Shown piece by piece: positions 62,750-64,000 of a stretch of DNA of 64,000 bases. Source of the DNA: Rhodospirillaceae bacterium. GTDB taxonomy: Bacteria > Pseudomonadota > Alphaproteobacteria > GCA-2731375. The translations under genes were made by a program, and so were the position numbers. The notes below the pieces were generated by a model. It searched no databases. It saw nothing but the letters and a program-made list of their open reading frames with translations, and had not been told where the DNA came from. Each line of letters opens with the position of its first letter. The stretch's first letter is position 1. The stretch is taken from NCBI GenBank assembly GCA_018701215.1, contig JABIWH010000006.1:1-64000 (forward strand), given 5' to 3'.

Positions 62750-63460
62750 CTAATAACCGAGATAAGATTTACGCACGTTTTCATCCGAGGCGATGTCATC
62801 GGATGTCCCGGACATCACCACCCGGCCGGTCTCAAGCAGATAAGCATGATCCGCCAAACCAAGCGCCAGGGTGGCGTTCTGTTCCACCAACAGCATCGAG
62901 ACCCCCTCTTCCTGGTTGATGGTCCGTAGAATTTCGAACAATTCCTTGACGATCAACGGCGCCAAGCCGAATGAAGGTTCATCGAGCAGCATCAGACGCG
63001 GCTGCAGCATCATGGCCCGGCCAACGGCCAGCATCTGCTGCTCGCCGCCCGATAGAGTTCCGGCTTGTTGATTGCGCCGTTCTTTCAGCCTGGGAAAATA
63101 AGTATAAACCCGCTCCATCCCATCGGCGATTTTCTTGGCGCCCTTCACGGTAAAGGCGCCGAGACGGAGGTTTTCCTCGGTCGTGACGCGAACGAAGGTG
63201 CCGCGGCCTTCGGGCACATGCGCGATACCTTTGCGGACAATGTTTTCCGTCGCCTTGCCAATCAAGCCCTCGCCATCGAAAGTGATTGAGCCGTTGTTGC
63301 TCACCATGCCACAGATTGAACGTAGCGTGGTCGTCTTGCCCGCGCCGTTGGCGCCCAGAATGGTGGTAATGCCGCCTTCTTCAAGATCGAAATCCAAACC
63401 ATGCAGGGCTTGGGTATGACCATAGAATGCTTCCAAGCCTCTTACTTCTAACATTGCCAT
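62750..63460 (-). CDS. ABC ATPase, LivF type (LIV system 2)
   Basis: 236 residues. Walker A GANGAGKTT near residue 37, signature TLSGGEQQMLAVGRAMM near 134 and Walker B LMLLDEPSFGLAP near 155, all intact. The ATG overlaps the LivG stop (TGATG). Powers import with LivG. Confidence 0.93.
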   Translation of the reverse strand: MAMLEVRGLEAFYGHTQALHGLDFDLEEGGITTILGANGAGKTTTLRSICGMVSNNGSITFDGEGLIGKATENIVRKGIAHVPEGRGTFVRVTTEENLRLGAFTVKGAKKIADGMERVYTYFPRLKERRNQQAGTLSGGEQQMLAVGRAMMLQPRLMLLDEPSFGLAPLIVKELFEILRTINQEEGVSMLLVEQNATLALGLADHAYLLETGRVVMSGTSDDIASDENVRKSYLGY

Positions 63461-64000
63461 CAGTCGTCAGTCCCCAAGTAGGCCCGAATAACCTCGGGGT
63501 TTTGCTGCACTTCGCTGGGCGTGCCTTCGCCGATCTTGCGGCCGAAATCAATCGCCACCACATGATCGGAAACCGCCATCACCAAACTCATGTGATGCTC
63601 CACCAGTAAAACGGTAATCCCCCGGTCATCGCGGATCTGCTTGATCAATGAACCAAGGTCCTCGACCTCGTCATGGTTCAAGCCGCCCGCCGGCTCGTCC
63701 AGCAGCAGTAGTTTTGGCCTACTGGCCAGGGCGCGGGCCATCTCCACCCGCTTTTGCGTACCAAACGGCAGGGCCGCGACCGGCGTATAGGCATCATCAA
63801 GCAAATCCATGTACTCGATCAGCTCCCACGATGCCTCTTCCAAGCCCCTTTCCTCCGCCTTGACCCAAGGCAGGCGCAGAGCATTGGAGATAAAATCGCT
63901 GCTGCTTCGTGAATGGCCGCCGACCATGACGTTGTCCAATACCGACATGGTGCCGAACAGGGCCAGATTCTGGAAGGTGCGGCCAATGCCGAGATCGGCA
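63460..64000 (-). CDS. ABC ATPase, LivG type (LIV system 2), C-terminal part
   Basis: The last 179 residues of a LivG-like ATPase; the Walker A half lies beyond the window end. GIGRTFQNLALFGTMSVLDNVMVG opens the fragment (Q-loop), signature ALPFGTQKRVEMARALAS near 90, Walker B LLLLDEPAGGL and H-loop VEHHMSLVMAV are present. The frame runs open to base 64000, so the apparent ATG at 63948 is internal. Confidence 0.92.
   Translation of the reverse strand, partial: ADLGIGRTFQNLALFGTMSVLDNVMVGGHSRSSSDFISNALRLPWVKAEERGLEEASWELIEYMDLLDDAYTPVAALPFGTQKRVEMARALASRPKLLLLDEPAGGLNHDEVEDLGSLIKQIRDDRGITVLLVEHHMSLVMAVSDHVVAIDFGRKIGEGTPSEVQQNPEVIRAYLGTDD

Noticed and set aside
1..64000. CRISPR arrays, tRNA genes, prophage or transposase genes
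   Set aside because: No regularly spaced identical repeats, no cloverleaf-like segments, and no integrase, transposase or phage structural protein was recognised.

Overview
This 64 kb window is a GC-rich, densely packed stretch of bacterial chromosome. The gene content points to an alphaproteobacterium, probably of the Rhodospirillales type (inference): a GapR/DUF2312 protein, the GST-like FtsZ regulator FzlA next to queG, an alphaproteobacterial CheZ, a pyrB-pyrX-plsY block, and small DUF6524- and DUF6505-like proteins. I saw no rRNA, tRNA, CRISPR array, phage or insertion sequence. Most genes handle acyl-CoA, keto-acid or amidohydrolase chemistry, and there are two LIV-type ABC uptake systems, as expected of a versatile heterotroph.

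Layout. 0-17 kb: short-chain dehydrogenases, a fatty acid desaturase, an oxaloacetate decarboxylase-like enzyme, an old-yellow-enzyme reductase without its Fe-S cysteines, a cytosine-deaminase-type amidohydrolase, a sulfotransferase, an enoyl-CoA hydratase, a solitary tungstate-binding protein (TupA), an LLM oxidoreductase, a broken chemoreceptor gene, a class II aldolase, a TauD-type dioxygenase, DsrE, DUF952 and ArfB. 17-24 kb: NIPSNAP and SMP-30 genes, then a four-gene operon (OsmC, two flavoproteins, MaoC) divergent from a CoA transferase, then gapR. 24-30 kb: pyrB, a metal-site-degenerate dihydroorotase, plsY and preT-preA, one run joining pyrimidine synthesis and breakdown. 30-32 kb: a tandem pair of SDR paralogues and DUF423.

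32-39 kb holds a complete LIV-type transporter (binding protein, strong attenuating hairpin, two permeases, two ATPases) followed by an epimerase-like protein and a dihydrodipicolinate-synthase-family lyase, probably a substrate-uptake and catabolism operon. 39-43 kb: CBS protein, PaaI thioesterase, CheZ and two half-size MaoC hydratases. 42.7-43.9 kb is the most notable locus: a GrdB-like gene interrupted by an in-frame UGA in a U-x-x-C motif, with a hairpin of SECIS type just after it, in tandem with a glutaredoxin gene. It is best read as one selenoprotein. 44-49 kb: an acyl-CoA ligase, an amidohydrolase and a MASE1 hybrid histidine kinase in overlapping order, then an ABC exporter. 50-59 kb: cysteine-dioxygenase-like cupin, fzlA-queG, quinone reductase, phosphatase, a 52-residue ORF, an acyl-CoA ligase and a VUT transporter. 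59-64 kb: a second LIV-type transporter running off the window end.

The non-coding structure is also informative. Two copies of a long palindrome share a conserved loop and show paired base changes. Two separate gene ends (a LivM gene and the 52-residue ORF) carry imperfect 14-bp tandem repeats that include the stop codon. Strong intrinsic terminator-like hairpins follow both LIV binding-protein genes.
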